Below, piece after piece: positions 17,612-25,953 of a stretch of DNA of 64,000 nt (its first letter is position 1; each line of letters begins with the position of its first letter). The DNA is from Peribacillus simplex. Its GTDB lineage: Bacteria; Bacillota; Bacilli; Bacillales; DSM-1321. The stretch covers positions 3,562,001 to 3,626,000 of the forward strand of contig NZ_CP126106.1 of assembly GCF_030123325.1 (NCBI RefSeq), read 5' to 3'. A program made the translations under genes and the position numbers. A model generated the notes under the pieces. That model had not been told where the DNA came from. It did not search any database and saw only the letters and a list, made by a program, of their open reading frames with translations.

Positions 17612-18592
17612 TTACATTGACAGCCCTTTAGTTAAAGGCTCATTTACAGCCCAATTCGGTTGCAGGCCTGTAAGAACTTGTTCCACCTGCATCGCTGCAT
17701 GTACAGCCATGCGTATCGAGCCTTCCTTCGTCAATGCCGCATTATGTGGACTGACAATCACATTATCCAATTTAAAAAGGGGATTCCATTTATCAGGAGG
17801 CTCAACTTCAAATACGTCTATTCCAGCGCCGGCAATCTGGCCCGCTTGCAAAGCATTTACTAAATCACTTTCCTTCACCACACCTCCCCTGGAAGCGTTT
17901 ACAAAATAGGAAGAAGGTTTCATCCAGGAAAACTCACGGCTTCCTATTATCCCTTTTGTTGTTTTCGTTAACGGCAGATGCAGGCTAATAACATCTGAGT
18001 TTCTGAATACCCATTCTAAATCTGTTGCTATCTCCAACTCCGAACTCGTTCTGGCTGTAACATAGGGATCGTAGCCAATCACTTTCATATCGAAGCCTTG
18101 GAAAGCCTTTTTTGCCAGTATTCTACCGATTCTCCCCAGTCCGATAATCCCCAAGGTCTTGCCTTCCAAGTCCATGCCAAAAAGTTGATTGCGAATAGCA
18201 AAATTCCCGCTGCGCAGCTCTTTATCAGCCAAGCTTAAATTTTTGGACAATGATAAAATTAATGCCATTACATGTTCAGCCACAGAATTCGCATTTGCCT
18301 CTGGTGTATTTGTTACATAAATGCCACGCTCTGTAGCAGCTTCAATATCAATATTGTCTAAACCCACACCATACTTGGCAATCACTTTTAGGTTTTCAGC
18401 TGCTTGAATAACTTCTTTATTTATTACAGCCGTTGATCTCGTTAGTACTGCATCACACCCCTTGATTTCTTCCATAAGAATTTCTTGCGACAGATCAGAC
18501 CCAACTTTAATCTTATAGCCCTTTTCTAGTAAATAACTTTTCCCCTCTTTCTCAATATCTTGAGGAATATACACTAAATGACTCAACTTCAC
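17612..18592 (-). CDS. D-isomer specific 2-hydroxyacid dehydrogenase
   Basis: The 326-residue protein interconverts a 2-hydroxy acid and a 2-oxo acid with NAD(P)H. The Rossmann motif GLGRIG is at 151-156. The catalytic triad is visible as Arg in FVNASRGG, Glu in FEVEPPD and His in VSPHNAA. It resembles the phosphoglycerate dehydrogenase/glyoxylate reductase branch but has no ACT domain, so serine biosynthesis is unlikely. The GTG start at 18592 follows AAAGG. It is the first gene behind the -24/-12 promoter, about 45 nt from the predicted transcription start. Confidence 0.93.
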   Translation of the reverse strand: MKLSHLVYIPQDIEKEGKSYLLEKGYKIKVGSDLSQEILMEEIKGCDAVLTRSTAVINKEVIQAAENLKVIAKYGVGLDNIDIEAATERGIYVTNTPEANANSVAEHVMALILSLSKNLSLADKELRSGNFAIRNQLFGMDLEGKTLGIIGLGRIGRILAKKAFQGFDMKVIGYDPYVTARTSSELEIATDLEWVFRNSDVISLHLPLTKTTKGIIGSREFSWMKPSSYFVNASRGGVVKESDLVNALQAGQIAGAGIDVFEVEPPDKWNPLFKLDNVIVSPHNAALTKEGSIRMAVHAAMQVEQVLTGLQPNWAVNEPLTKGLSM

Positions 18593-18648
18593 ACCAACCT
18601 TTCATATTAACCTTGAAGGAAAAATCTTTCCTACTGCATTGTTATATA

Positions 18649-18664
18649 TACAATTATTGTGCCA
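18649..18664 (-). promoter_or_regulatory. Sigma-54 (SigL) -24/-12 promoter
   Basis: The minus strand reads TTGGCAC then AATAA then TTGTA; TGGCAC-N5-TTGTA differs from the sigma-54 consensus TGGCAC-N5-TTGCA at one position. It lies about 57 nt upstream of the hydroxyacid dehydrogenase, directly downstream of the gene for a sigma-54 activator. The element is too specific to be likely by chance here. Confidence 0.82.
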
Positions 18665-18773
18665 ATATTAAAAACATCCGTTTTTTCAAGAAAGAAGCCA
18701 ATTAGCTCTTATATTAAGACAAAAATAAAGTTAACAAATTGTTTCAAAATGAATTAATTAGTATCATTACGTT

Positions 18774-20708
18774 TCAATTTGTTTCAATATTCAAGTGTTT
18801 CATCTTTCTCCATAAAGTCGTGCGACTCATCCCTAACTCAAAAGCAGCTTTTCCTTTATTAAAATTAACCTTAATTAACATTTGAACAATTCTTTCACGC
18901 TCGGATAAATGCATCCCAGGTGACATATCCATTTCTTCGTCTTGTGTCGACAACTGTATTTTCTTTTTACTTCTATTGGGAAAATACATTTCAATATCGT
19001 ACACATCAATTAACTTATCTTTATAAAGGGCGCATAATCGCTCACAAAAATTTTGCAATTGGCGAATATTCCCTTCCCAATTTTCTTCGCTCAGCTTTTT
19101 CATGGCAGCATCCGTAATCTTAATTTGCTTTTGATCCGAATGACCTTTCTGAATAAATGCATTCACCAATAACGGAATATCTTCTCTGCGTTCCCGAAGT
19201 GGAGGCAATACAAGGTCCAGTACACTCAAGCGATAATACAGATCCTCCCGAAAGTCATTACATTTCACCATTTGCATGAGGTCTTTGTTCGTTGCGGATA
19301 CAATTCTCACATCAACCGGAATTACTTTATCATCACCGATGCGCATGATTTCCCGCTCTTGGAGGACACGTAGCAGCCGGCTTTGCATTTTTGGGGAGAT
19401 TTCCCCTATTTCATCTAAAAAAATCGTACCTCTATGAGCCAGTTCAAAAAATCCTTGCTTTCCGCCTTTCATTGCTCCCGTGAAAGCTCCTTCTGCATAT
19501 CCGAAAAGCTCACTTTCCAATAAATTTTCGGGAAGTGCAGCGCAATTAATGGCTACAAACGGGTTATTTTTCCGATTGCTATGATTATGTATGCTTTGGG
19601 CGAATATTTCCTTGCCCGTTCCGGTTTCTCCAATTATAAGAATGTTTGAATCTACTTCACTATAACGTTGAGCTGTTTCAATCGTCCTCTTAATTTCGGA
19701 ACTTCGATACAATATATCATCAAATGTGTACTTAGCCACATGTCCGCGTAAATGAAGCTTTCTAAAGAACTTCCCTTCCATCTCTTGAATGCGCGTAACA
19801 TCTTGAAAGGCGACCATATCGCCCACTTTTTTACCCTTTAAAAATATCCCAACTTTTTTTACCGATAATTGAATCGATTGGTAAGCAACGGTATCTTTTT
19901 CGTATTCATCGTCGCTTAAAAGCATATTACGAAATTTCCCGGGCTTTATTATCTCGTATATGGAATTTCCAATTAAGCTCCCCCTGGAAATGGATAATAT
20001 CTCCTGAGCCGCCGTATTAAATACAGATATTTGTCCTTTTAAATCTATAGCAATAACCCCTTCATAGGCATAATTAAGAATCGTTTGGTAACGCTTGGTC
20101 TTCTCCTGTTCCCTTCTGCTGACAAGAGCTACTCTTTTCGCCTCAATCAACGCCTGCCGAAATGATTCCTTTCCAGTGTCAACCAGAATGGCTCCCAACC
20201 CTATCTCTTCAGCATATTTACAAGTACTTAAACCACTTAACACAACCTCACAGCCATCGCTGGCAGCCAAATCCACTAAACTGACTGAGGACTCGATATC
20301 ATTTAATATATAGGACTGAATCGGCAAATCAACAATATCCGAAAGGTTTTCCACGCCATAAATCATGTTTAACGCTCCTATAACGGCCACTTTTTTACTG
20401 CCAAAACGTGCCTTGCAATCATACAGGGAACGAATGAGGTCAATACCTTGTACAGGTATATCTACGATAGGAATCAATTCATTGCTTTCTTTTAATAGTT
20501 TCGTGATTAATCCCCTTGAAATGATTACATCAGCATCCAGCTTCAACTTCCCAATCTTATCGGCATCCTCAACCACCTCCTCTAAAACAAACTTCACTGC
20601 ACCGTTATCATTGTTGTCCGATTCTTCCAACTTGTTGAATTCCTCAAACCTTTCAAAAGCATCCGTAATATACCCTTTTCGAGGAACAACGAGTTTTATT
20701 TTTATCAA
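18774..20708 (-). CDS. Sigma-54-dependent activator: PrpR_N, PAS, AAA+ and Fis HTH domains
   Basis: The 644-residue protein is a bacterial enhancer-binding protein. An N-terminal PrpR_N-type sensor (about 1-190) is followed by a PAS domain (about 205-310; EGVIAIDLKGQISVFNTAAQEIL). The AAA+ domain (about 330-560) has Walker A GETGTGKE, the sigma-54 contact loop GAFTGA, and Walker B TIFLDEIGE. A Fis-type helix-turn-helix ends the protein (GKAAFELGMSRTTLWRKMKHL). The start is the TTG at 20708 behind GGAGGTG; the frame upstream to 20837 lacks a ribosome site. PrpR_N domains bind small carboxylates, so it probably senses a pathway intermediate and switches on the downstream promoter. Confidence 0.93.
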   Translation of the reverse strand: MIKIKLVVPRKGYITDAFERFEEFNKLEESDNNDNGAVKFVLEEVVEDADKIGKLKLDADVIISRGLITKLLKESNELIPIVDIPVQGIDLIRSLYDCKARFGSKKVAVIGALNMIYGVENLSDIVDLPIQSYILNDIESSVSLVDLAASDGCEVVLSGLSTCKYAEEIGLGAILVDTGKESFRQALIEAKRVALVSRREQEKTKRYQTILNYAYEGVIAIDLKGQISVFNTAAQEILSISRGSLIGNSIYEIIKPGKFRNMLLSDDEYEKDTVAYQSIQLSVKKVGIFLKGKKVGDMVAFQDVTRIQEMEGKFFRKLHLRGHVAKYTFDDILYRSSEIKRTIETAQRYSEVDSNILIIGETGTGKEIFAQSIHNHSNRKNNPFVAINCAALPENLLESELFGYAEGAFTGAMKGGKQGFFELAHRGTIFLDEIGEISPKMQSRLLRVLQEREIMRIGDDKVIPVDVRIVSATNKDLMQMVKCNDFREDLYYRLSVLDLVLPPLRERREDIPLLVNAFIQKGHSDQKQIKITDAAMKKLSEENWEGNIRQLQNFCERLCALYKDKLIDVYDIEMYFPNRSKKKIQLSTQDEEMDMSPGMHLSERERIVQMLIKVNFNKGKAAFELGMSRTTLWRKMKHLNIETN

Positions 20709-20935
20709 AACACCCACCTCCAACGTCAAGTCATTTTGGTTTATTGGATATAAGCTCAAGCAATCTGTTATTCTAGCCCTTGTCATACAAGGACTTGATA
20801 TAATCGGGTAAGTTAAGAATGCCGCAAAGGTGATCATTCAAAACCGCAATAAGAAAAGCAATGTGAGACTTCTAAAATAGTAATTCTGCATTTTATTTAG
20901 ATATTAGATATTTCACATTAATGACTTTGAAAAAT

Positions 20936-20962
20936 AAAAAACCCTGTTATCGTGGGTTTTTT
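20936..20962. terminator. Bidirectional hairpin
   Basis: AAAAAACCC and GGGTTTTTT pair around loop TGTTATCGT, so a U tract forms in either direction. It lies in the 640-nt gap upstream of the activator gene. The rest of that gap shows no supported gene. Confidence 0.6.
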
Positions 20963-21230
20963 CATCATCATTCAGGTCATCACATTAAAGCTTGCTTTTC
21001 TTCTCTAGATTACGCTTTTTAACATTATCATCAGTATAATGATTCTTAAGGTGAAAATCATCATGAAAAGTCCTCTTTAATTTCTTAAAGTGGAATCGTC
21101 ATCTACTTTATTTTCCGAAATTACCCTTCCTTTCTCGGTAATAGGACTTTATTCCTTTTATTCTTCATACAAATGTGGAATTCCTTTTGATTTTATAGGT
21201 ACGGACAATAAAATTAGTCTAAAACATATT

Positions 21231-21265
21231 AACCCCGTTCAAGAAATCCTGAACGGGGTTTTTTT
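21231..21265 (+). terminator. Strong intrinsic hairpin
   Basis: An 11-bp stem AACCCCGTTCA / TGAACGGGGTT is followed by TTTTTT on the plus strand. No plus-strand gene precedes it. On the minus strand it lies about 90 nt after the YflT-type gene but has a poor U tract, so what it terminates is unclear. Confidence 0.65.
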
Positions 21266-21350
21266 AATGAATTTTTATTTTGAGTTTTTGTCGGAATTGA
21301 GCAGTAATCCTTCGTAAATCTGTTCATTCAAGGTGGTTTTACTTACGGAC

Positions 21351-21785
21351 TTAAAAAGGATCGGCGATGACAAGGATTTTCCCTGCTTTAATATCCTCCA
21401 CATATTGATCGACTTCGGCTTCCTCCAGTCCAATATCCAATAATGGCTTTCTCAATCCGCCTGCTCCCGATGCTGCCCCGGCTGCAGCTCCGCCAAAAGT
21501 GGCGAAAATAGGTCCTGCTGCCAATATCGGACCAATTCCTGGTACGGCCAATGCACTCATTCCAATAAGCAGGCCTGTTAATCCGACAGCTCCGCCGGCT
21601 GCTGCCCCAGCTACTAATCCATCAGTCTTTGCCGGGGCGACTTCCTCGGCTTCACTGGGTAATTGATCAATGTTTTTTGCCACTACTGATATTTGATCGG
21701 ATGTATATCCTTGTGTCTTTAAGTTTTCGACTGCTGAAGTCGCTTCATTTGCAGTTTCATATATTGCTATAAACCTCTTGTCCAT
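21351..21785 (-). CDS. General stress protein, YflT family
   Basis: The 144-residue protein begins KRFIAIYETANEATSAVENLKTQGYTSDQISVVA, the usual YflT-type (heat-induced stress protein) domain. A Gly/Ala-rich hydrophobic middle follows (about residues 55-115), then a second short strand-helix part ending GKILVIADPF. The Gly-rich segment may sit in a membrane. The molecular role is unknown. The family is usually in the sigma-B regulon, and a sigma-B-like promoter is visible upstream. AAAGGAG precedes the ATG. Confidence 0.85.
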   Translation of the reverse strand: MDKRFIAIYETANEATSAVENLKTQGYTSDQISVVAKNIDQLPSEAEEVAPAKTDGLVAGAAAGGAVGLTGLLIGMSALAVPGIGPILAAGPIFATFGGAAAGAASGAGGLRKPLLDIGLEEAEVDQYVEDIKAGKILVIADPF

Positions 21786-21819
21786 GGTATCTGCTCCTTT
21801 AAAAGTAATGTATTATACA

Positions 21820-21844
21820 ATACCCTTAATTGAGTCTTAATAAC
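21820..21844 (-). promoter_or_regulatory. Sigma-B-like promoter of the stress gene
   Basis: The minus strand reads GTTATT, 13 nt, GGGTAT. The -10 is a perfect sigma-B match and the -35 matches partly (consensus GTTTAA). It lies about 35 nt upstream of the YflT-type start. Confidence 0.65.
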
Positions 21845-21865
21845 CTTCCATGAAGGAAATGAACT

Positions 21866-23113
21866 TCATTCCCGGATTTGCCCCTGGCCGTAAATGAAGT
21901 ACTTGCTTGATGTCAAGGCAGGTAAACCCATTGGTCCACGTGCATGCAGCTTTTGTGTCGAAATGCCGATTTCTGCGCCATAACCAAATTCAAAGCCATC
22001 GGTAAAACGGGTGGAAGCATTGTGATAAACTGCTGCGGCATCTACTTTATTCAAAAATGCGGAAGCGTTTTGTTCATCCCCCGTCAGGATTGCTTCAGAA
22101 TGCTTGGTACCGTATCGGTTAATGTGTTCAATCGCATCGAATACACCTTTTACAGTTTTCACACTTATTTTTAAAGCCAGGTACTCCGTTGACCAATCTT
22201 CCTCCGTAGCCGTTTTCGCTCTTGGAAATGCGCTGCAGACCGATTCATCTCCATATACTTCAATACCCTTTTCGTCCAGGAGTTCCAAAATACGCACTCC
22301 GTTTTCTTCAAACCATTTTTCATGAATCAGAAGCCCCTCGATAGCATTGCAAACGGATGGACGCTGGGTTTTACCGTTTAAGACAATTCTCTCGGCCATC
22401 GTGATATCTGCGGTCTGATCGATGAAGATATGGCAATTGCCTGCTCCTGTTTCAAGAACGGGAACAGTGGACTCCTTAATGACCGTTTCAATTAAATTCT
22501 TTCCGCCGCGTGGAATCAAAACATCTAAATACTCGTTAAGATGAAAAAGTTCCTTAGCGGTTTCACGGCTCGTATCCTCGATCAACTGAACTGCTTCTAC
22601 AGGAATTTCCGTATTCTCTAATGCCTTATGGATGGATGAGACTAGTGCCATATTGGAGCTTTTGGCTGACGAGCTGCCTCTTAATAGGACGGCATTTCCC
22701 GTTTTCAAGGACAAAGTAGCTGCATCGATGGTCACGTTAGGCCTGGCTTCATAAATCATCCCGATTACGCCGATCGGCACCCGTAACTTTTTAATCAATA
22801 AACCGTTCTCTTTTTCGATCGTCTCCAATTGTTCCCCAACAGGATCATTTAAATCGATTAAAAGCATAATGGCCGCAGCCATGTCGTCAATACGGTTATC
22901 ATTTAACATAATTCGATCCAATGTGGACTCACTGAAGCCTTTTTTCCTGCCATCTTCCAGATCTTTTTGGTTTTCTTTTATCAAAAATTCTTTATCGATA
23001 ATTAGTTGCTTAGCAATGTTTCCAAGTGCCTCGTTCTTTTGTTCCGTACTCAATCCTATTAACTGATAACTGGCCTTTTTGGCTGCCTTTCCTTTCGCCG
23101 TCACTTCACTCAT
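21866..23113 (-). CDS. proA: Glutamate-5-semialdehyde dehydrogenase (gamma-glutamyl phosphate reductase)
   Basis: The 415-residue enzyme reduces gamma-glutamyl phosphate with NADPH, the second step of proline synthesis. Family motifs are present: PIGVIGMIYEARPNVTIDA, KTGNAVLLRGSSSAKSSN, the active-site Cys in GKTQRPSVCNAIEGLL and RFTDGFEFGYGAEIGIST. I chose ATG 23113 behind AAGGGGG. proB is 38 nt upstream on the same strand, so the two form the proBA operon under the T-box leader. Confidence 0.97.
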   Translation of the reverse strand: MSEVTAKGKAAKKASYQLIGLSTEQKNEALGNIAKQLIIDKEFLIKENQKDLEDGRKKGFSESTLDRIMLNDNRIDDMAAAIMLLIDLNDPVGEQLETIEKENGLLIKKLRVPIGVIGMIYEARPNVTIDAATLSLKTGNAVLLRGSSSAKSSNMALVSSIHKALENTEIPVEAVQLIEDTSRETAKELFHLNEYLDVLIPRGGKNLIETVIKESTVPVLETGAGNCHIFIDQTADITMAERIVLNGKTQRPSVCNAIEGLLIHEKWFEENGVRILELLDEKGIEVYGDESVCSAFPRAKTATEEDWSTEYLALKISVKTVKGVFDAIEHINRYGTKHSEAILTGDEQNASAFLNKVDAAAVYHNASTRFTDGFEFGYGAEIGISTQKLHARGPMGLPALTSSKYFIYGQGQIRE

Positions 23114-23151
23114 TTCCAAATGCCCCCTTTTCCTTCACTAAAATTGATTTT

Positions 23152-24240
23152 TTATGCTTTCACCCATTTATCGCGATGGATCACTTCTATGGAAGTGACC
23201 ACAAGCTCGGATGTCTTCTTTCCCATCGCCTGTTTTAATTCTTCGTCGGAGTAAAGGACCTCACCCCGCCCCAATAATCCATTTGCACCATAGACTTCAA
23301 CAACATCCCCCTTATTGAAGACTCCTTTGATTTCATAAATTCCAGCTGGCAGCAGACTGCTGCCATTTGAAACTAAGGCTCTTTCGGCACCTTCATCAAC
23401 GAAAATTTTTCCGGATACTTGTGAATGAAGGGAAATCCATTGTTTGTTTTTCGTTACCGTCGTCAAGACATCATTCCCTATATACGTGCCATCACCTTTG
23501 CCTTCAAGGATCGTTAAAAGTTTATCACTCCCATAACCAGAGCCAATGAATACTTTCACCCCAAGAGACAATGCAGTTTGCGCTGCAATCAGCTTAGATT
23601 TCATACCCCCGGTTCCGACATTGGATCCTGCACCTTCTGCCATTTGCAATAAATCCGGCGTTACTTCGGATAGCTTGTCAAATCGTTTCGCCCCTGGATT
23701 TGTCTGTGGATTGGAATCATATAGCCCATTAATGTCAGTTAATATGATCAAGTTGGTGGCGTGGACCAGTCCGCTTACTAAGGCGGATAGCATATCATTA
23801 TCACCAAAAGTCAACTCCTCCACAGATACTGTATCATTTTCATTAATAATCGGAAGGATGCCGCGTTCAAGTAATTCCATCAATGTCGCATATGCATTTT
23901 TATATCTATCTTTTTTCGAGAAATCTTTCCTTGTTAACAAAATCTGCGCCGGAACGATTCCAAAATGCCCCAATTGTTCCATATATGATTGAATCAATAA
24001 GCTTTGCCCGACCGCTGCAGCAGCTTGTTTTCCTTTGAGAGTGACAGGTCTCGTAGGATAGCCGAGCTTGCGAAAACCTGTTGCTACAGCACCTGATGAA
24101 ACAAGGACAACTTCATGTCCCGCTTTCCTTAAAGCTGCCACTGCCTGGATATGATCGGAAAATTTATTTTGGTCGATATCACCTTTTGTGTTGGTCAAAG
24201 AACTACTTCCTATCTTTACAACGATGCGTTTCTTTTCCAT
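23152..24240 (-). CDS. proB: Glutamate 5-kinase with PUA domain
   Basis: The 362-residue enzyme phosphorylates glutamate, the first step of proline synthesis. The amino-acid kinase domain (1-255) shows VVKIGSSSLT, LVSSGAVATG, IINENDTVS and GTGGMKSKLIAA. A C-terminal PUA domain (about 275-355) is present, as in the longer bacterial form. GGAGGAAG precedes the ATG. It is the first gene after a proline-type T-box. Free proline feedback inhibition is known for the family. Confidence 0.97.
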   Translation of the reverse strand: MEKKRIVVKIGSSSLTNTKGDIDQNKFSDHIQAVAALRKAGHEVVLVSSGAVATGFRKLGYPTRPVTLKGKQAAAAVGQSLLIQSYMEQLGHFGIVPAQILLTRKDFSKKDRYKNAYATLMELLERGILPIINENDTVSVEELTFGDNDMLSALVSGLVHATNLIILTDINGLYDSNPQTNPGAKRFDKLSEVTPDLLQMAEGAGSNVGTGGMKSKLIAAQTALSLGVKVFIGSGYGSDKLLTILEGKGDGTYIGNDVLTTVTKNKQWISLHSQVSGKIFVDEGAERALVSNGSSLLPAGIYEIKGVFNKGDVVEVYGANGLLGRGEVLYSDEELKQAMGKKTSELVVTSIEVIHRDKWVKA

Positions 24241-24272
24241 CGATTACTTCCTCCAATAAATATCTAAGACAT

Positions 24273-24515
24273 GAAAAAAAGCCCTTTTCATCCTCGAAAT
24301 AAGGACGAAAAGGGCTGCTCTCCGTGGTACCACCTTCATTGAATGCAAGTTCATGCATTCCACTTTGCCTGATAACGCCAGGATTTGCGCCTATGTTTTG
24401 CATAGGACTCAAGAAGCAGGTTCTGCGTTTTCCTGTCGCGGGTCTTCCAGCAATTGACGCCGCTCTCTGTCACAGTGATTCTCGCATACTAATCTTCTCT
24501 CAACGTTCATTGTTT
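24273..24515 (-). promoter_or_regulatory. T-box leader controlling proBA, probable proline specifier
   Basis: The minus strand carries a T-box sequence AAGGTGGTACCACGG (24336-24322) between a stem-I region with an AGAGAG motif and an intrinsic terminator. The terminator stem (24316-24280) pairs AGCCCTTTTCGTCC with GGATGAAAAGGGCT and ends in seven T. A CCT triplet at 24420-24418, within GAACCTGC, is in the right area for the specifier and would read proline. Uncharged tRNA-Pro would stabilise the antiterminator and turn on proBA, as known for Bacillus proline genes. The specifier call is by eye. Confidence 0.88.
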
Positions 24516-24521
24516 TAATAT

Positions 24522-24550
24522 AGTATGCAAAATTATCTTCTTGATGTCAA
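24522..24550 (-). promoter_or_regulatory. Sigma-A promoter of the proBA T-box transcript
   Basis: The minus strand shows a perfect TTGACA, a 17-nt spacer and CATACT, about 7 nt before the expected 5' end of the leader. Confidence 0.7.
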
Positions 24551-24574
24551 TAACATTCCTACAATGTATGAACC

Positions 24575-25783
24575 TTATAACGCGATTGCCGGGCCGAAGA
24601 ACTCATAGTGGATTTTGTCCGCATCTATTCCCAACTCTTTCAGGTAAGTAATGATCGCCTTCATGAAAGGAACAGGGCCACACACATAATAGTCAGCTTC
24701 AGGTTTCACAAAACCGCTCAATAATTCCTTATCGATATACCCTTCCTTTTCAAAATTCGGCAGGTTCTTATCATCCTCACCCGGATTTTTAAAGACAAAG
24801 GATAATTGATAGCTGGTAAGCTTGTGGGCTAGTTCTGTCAGTTCCATTCTGAACGGCTGTAACTGACCATTATCGGAAGCATGAATGAATTGTACATCAC
24901 GCTCAGGTGTTTGTTCAGCTATCGCATGAATCATGCTCATGAAAGGTGTTATGCCAACGCCTCCGCTCAAGAATACTGCCGGTGTCCGTTTTTCCAAATC
25001 GATGGTGAAATCACCTGCAGGAGCCGTTACGTCAATACTGTCACCCATTTGAATGGATTCATGCAAGTAGTTAGAGACCCTTCCATCAGGAGTGGTTCCC
25101 GGCTTTTCTTTTTTAACGGAAATCCGGAAATAATCTTTTCCCGGAACATCAGACAAACTATACTGACGGTTGAATAAATAGCGTTCACCCGGTATCTCGA
25201 TCCGAACGGTAATATATTGTCCAGGACGAAATGATGGAACCTTATCTCCATCTGATGGCTTTAAATAAAAGGATGTGATTACATCACTTTCCCGTACTTT
25301 TTCCACCACTGTGAATCGTTTGAAATCAGTCCATCCGCCGTCCTGATTGGAAGCTTCTTCGTACATTTCCTTTTCGATGCTAATGAAAACATCGGCAATG
25401 ACTCCATAGGCCTCTCCCCAAGCTTGGAGGATCTCTTCTGTAGCTGAATCTTGTAACACTTCCTTGATTGCACCTAATAAAAACTCTCCAACAATGGGAT
25501 AATGTTCGGCTTTAACGGCAAGACTTCTGTGTTTTTGTGCTATTTGCTTCACGGCAGGTAATATCGTTTCTAGTTGATCTATATATTTAGCTGCTGCCAA
25601 AACCGTATTGGCTAGTGCATTTTGCTGGCGCCCCTTTTTTTGATTGGCGTGATTAAAAACATTTAATAATTCAGGATGTGCTTCGAAAAGATTTTTATAG
25701 AATACAGTTGTGATTGTTGTACCATGCACTTCTAATACAGGTACGGTTGATTTGATGACGTCAATAGTTTTTTGGGATAGCAT
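24575..25783 (-). CDS. hmp: Flavohemoglobin, nitric oxide dioxygenase
   Basis: The 402-residue protein converts nitric oxide and O2 to nitrate using NAD(P)H. It has a globin domain (1-140; proximal His in KAEHYPIVGEFLL), an FAD domain (about 150-255; RQYSLSD, YFRISVKKE) and an NAD domain (from about 260; GGVGITPFMSMI, YYVCGPVPFM). ATG 25783 follows GAGGGG; an upstream extension to 25855 crosses the promoter and is rejected. The divergent neighbour is an NsrR-type repressor, and an operator overlaps the -35 element. Confidence 0.96.
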   Translation of the reverse strand: MLSQKTIDVIKSTVPVLEVHGTTITTVFYKNLFEAHPELLNVFNHANQKKGRQQNALANTVLAAAKYIDQLETILPAVKQIAQKHRSLAVKAEHYPIVGEFLLGAIKEVLQDSATEEILQAWGEAYGVIADVFISIEKEMYEEASNQDGGWTDFKRFTVVEKVRESDVITSFYLKPSDGDKVPSFRPGQYITVRIEIPGERYLFNRQYSLSDVPGKDYFRISVKKEKPGTTPDGRVSNYLHESIQMGDSIDVTAPAGDFTIDLEKRTPAVFLSGGVGITPFMSMIHAIAEQTPERDVQFIHASDNGQLQPFRMELTELAHKLTSYQLSFVFKNPGEDDKNLPNFEKEGYIDKELLSGFVKPEADYYVCGPVPFMKAIITYLKELGIDADKIHYEFFGPAIAL

Positions 25784-25826
25784 AGGTAAACCCCTCTTCA
25801 TAAACAAGTATTTTGAATGCATGTTT

Positions 25827-25869
25827 ATATTAGAACTTAAATGCATTAAAAGCAATATTTTTAATACAT
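25827..25869 (-). promoter_or_regulatory. hmp promoter with overlapping NsrR operator
   Basis: The minus strand has TTGCTT (25855-25850), a 17-nt spacer and TAATAT (25832-25827). A 17-nt segment at 25869-25853 (ATGTATTAAAAATATTG) matches 13 of 17 positions of the Bacillus NsrR consensus ATRTATYTTAAATATAT. It overlaps the -35 element, so bound NsrR would block transcription until nitric oxide damages its iron-sulfur cluster. Confidence 0.72.
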
Positions 25870-25953
25870 CTTTTTAAAAAATAAGTTTTCATGTTTATAA
25901 AATGTTCACATTTATGATATAGTCAAATGGGGATAGAATGTGAGGCGATAAAC

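Noticed and set aside
21000..21090. Lys-rich minus-strand peptide ending in EKKSKL
   Set aside because: No start codon follows the upstream stop and there is no ribosome site.
21090..21317. 75-codon plus-strand frame
   Set aside because: It reads straight through a strong intrinsic hairpin at 21231-21265 and lacks a ribosome site.
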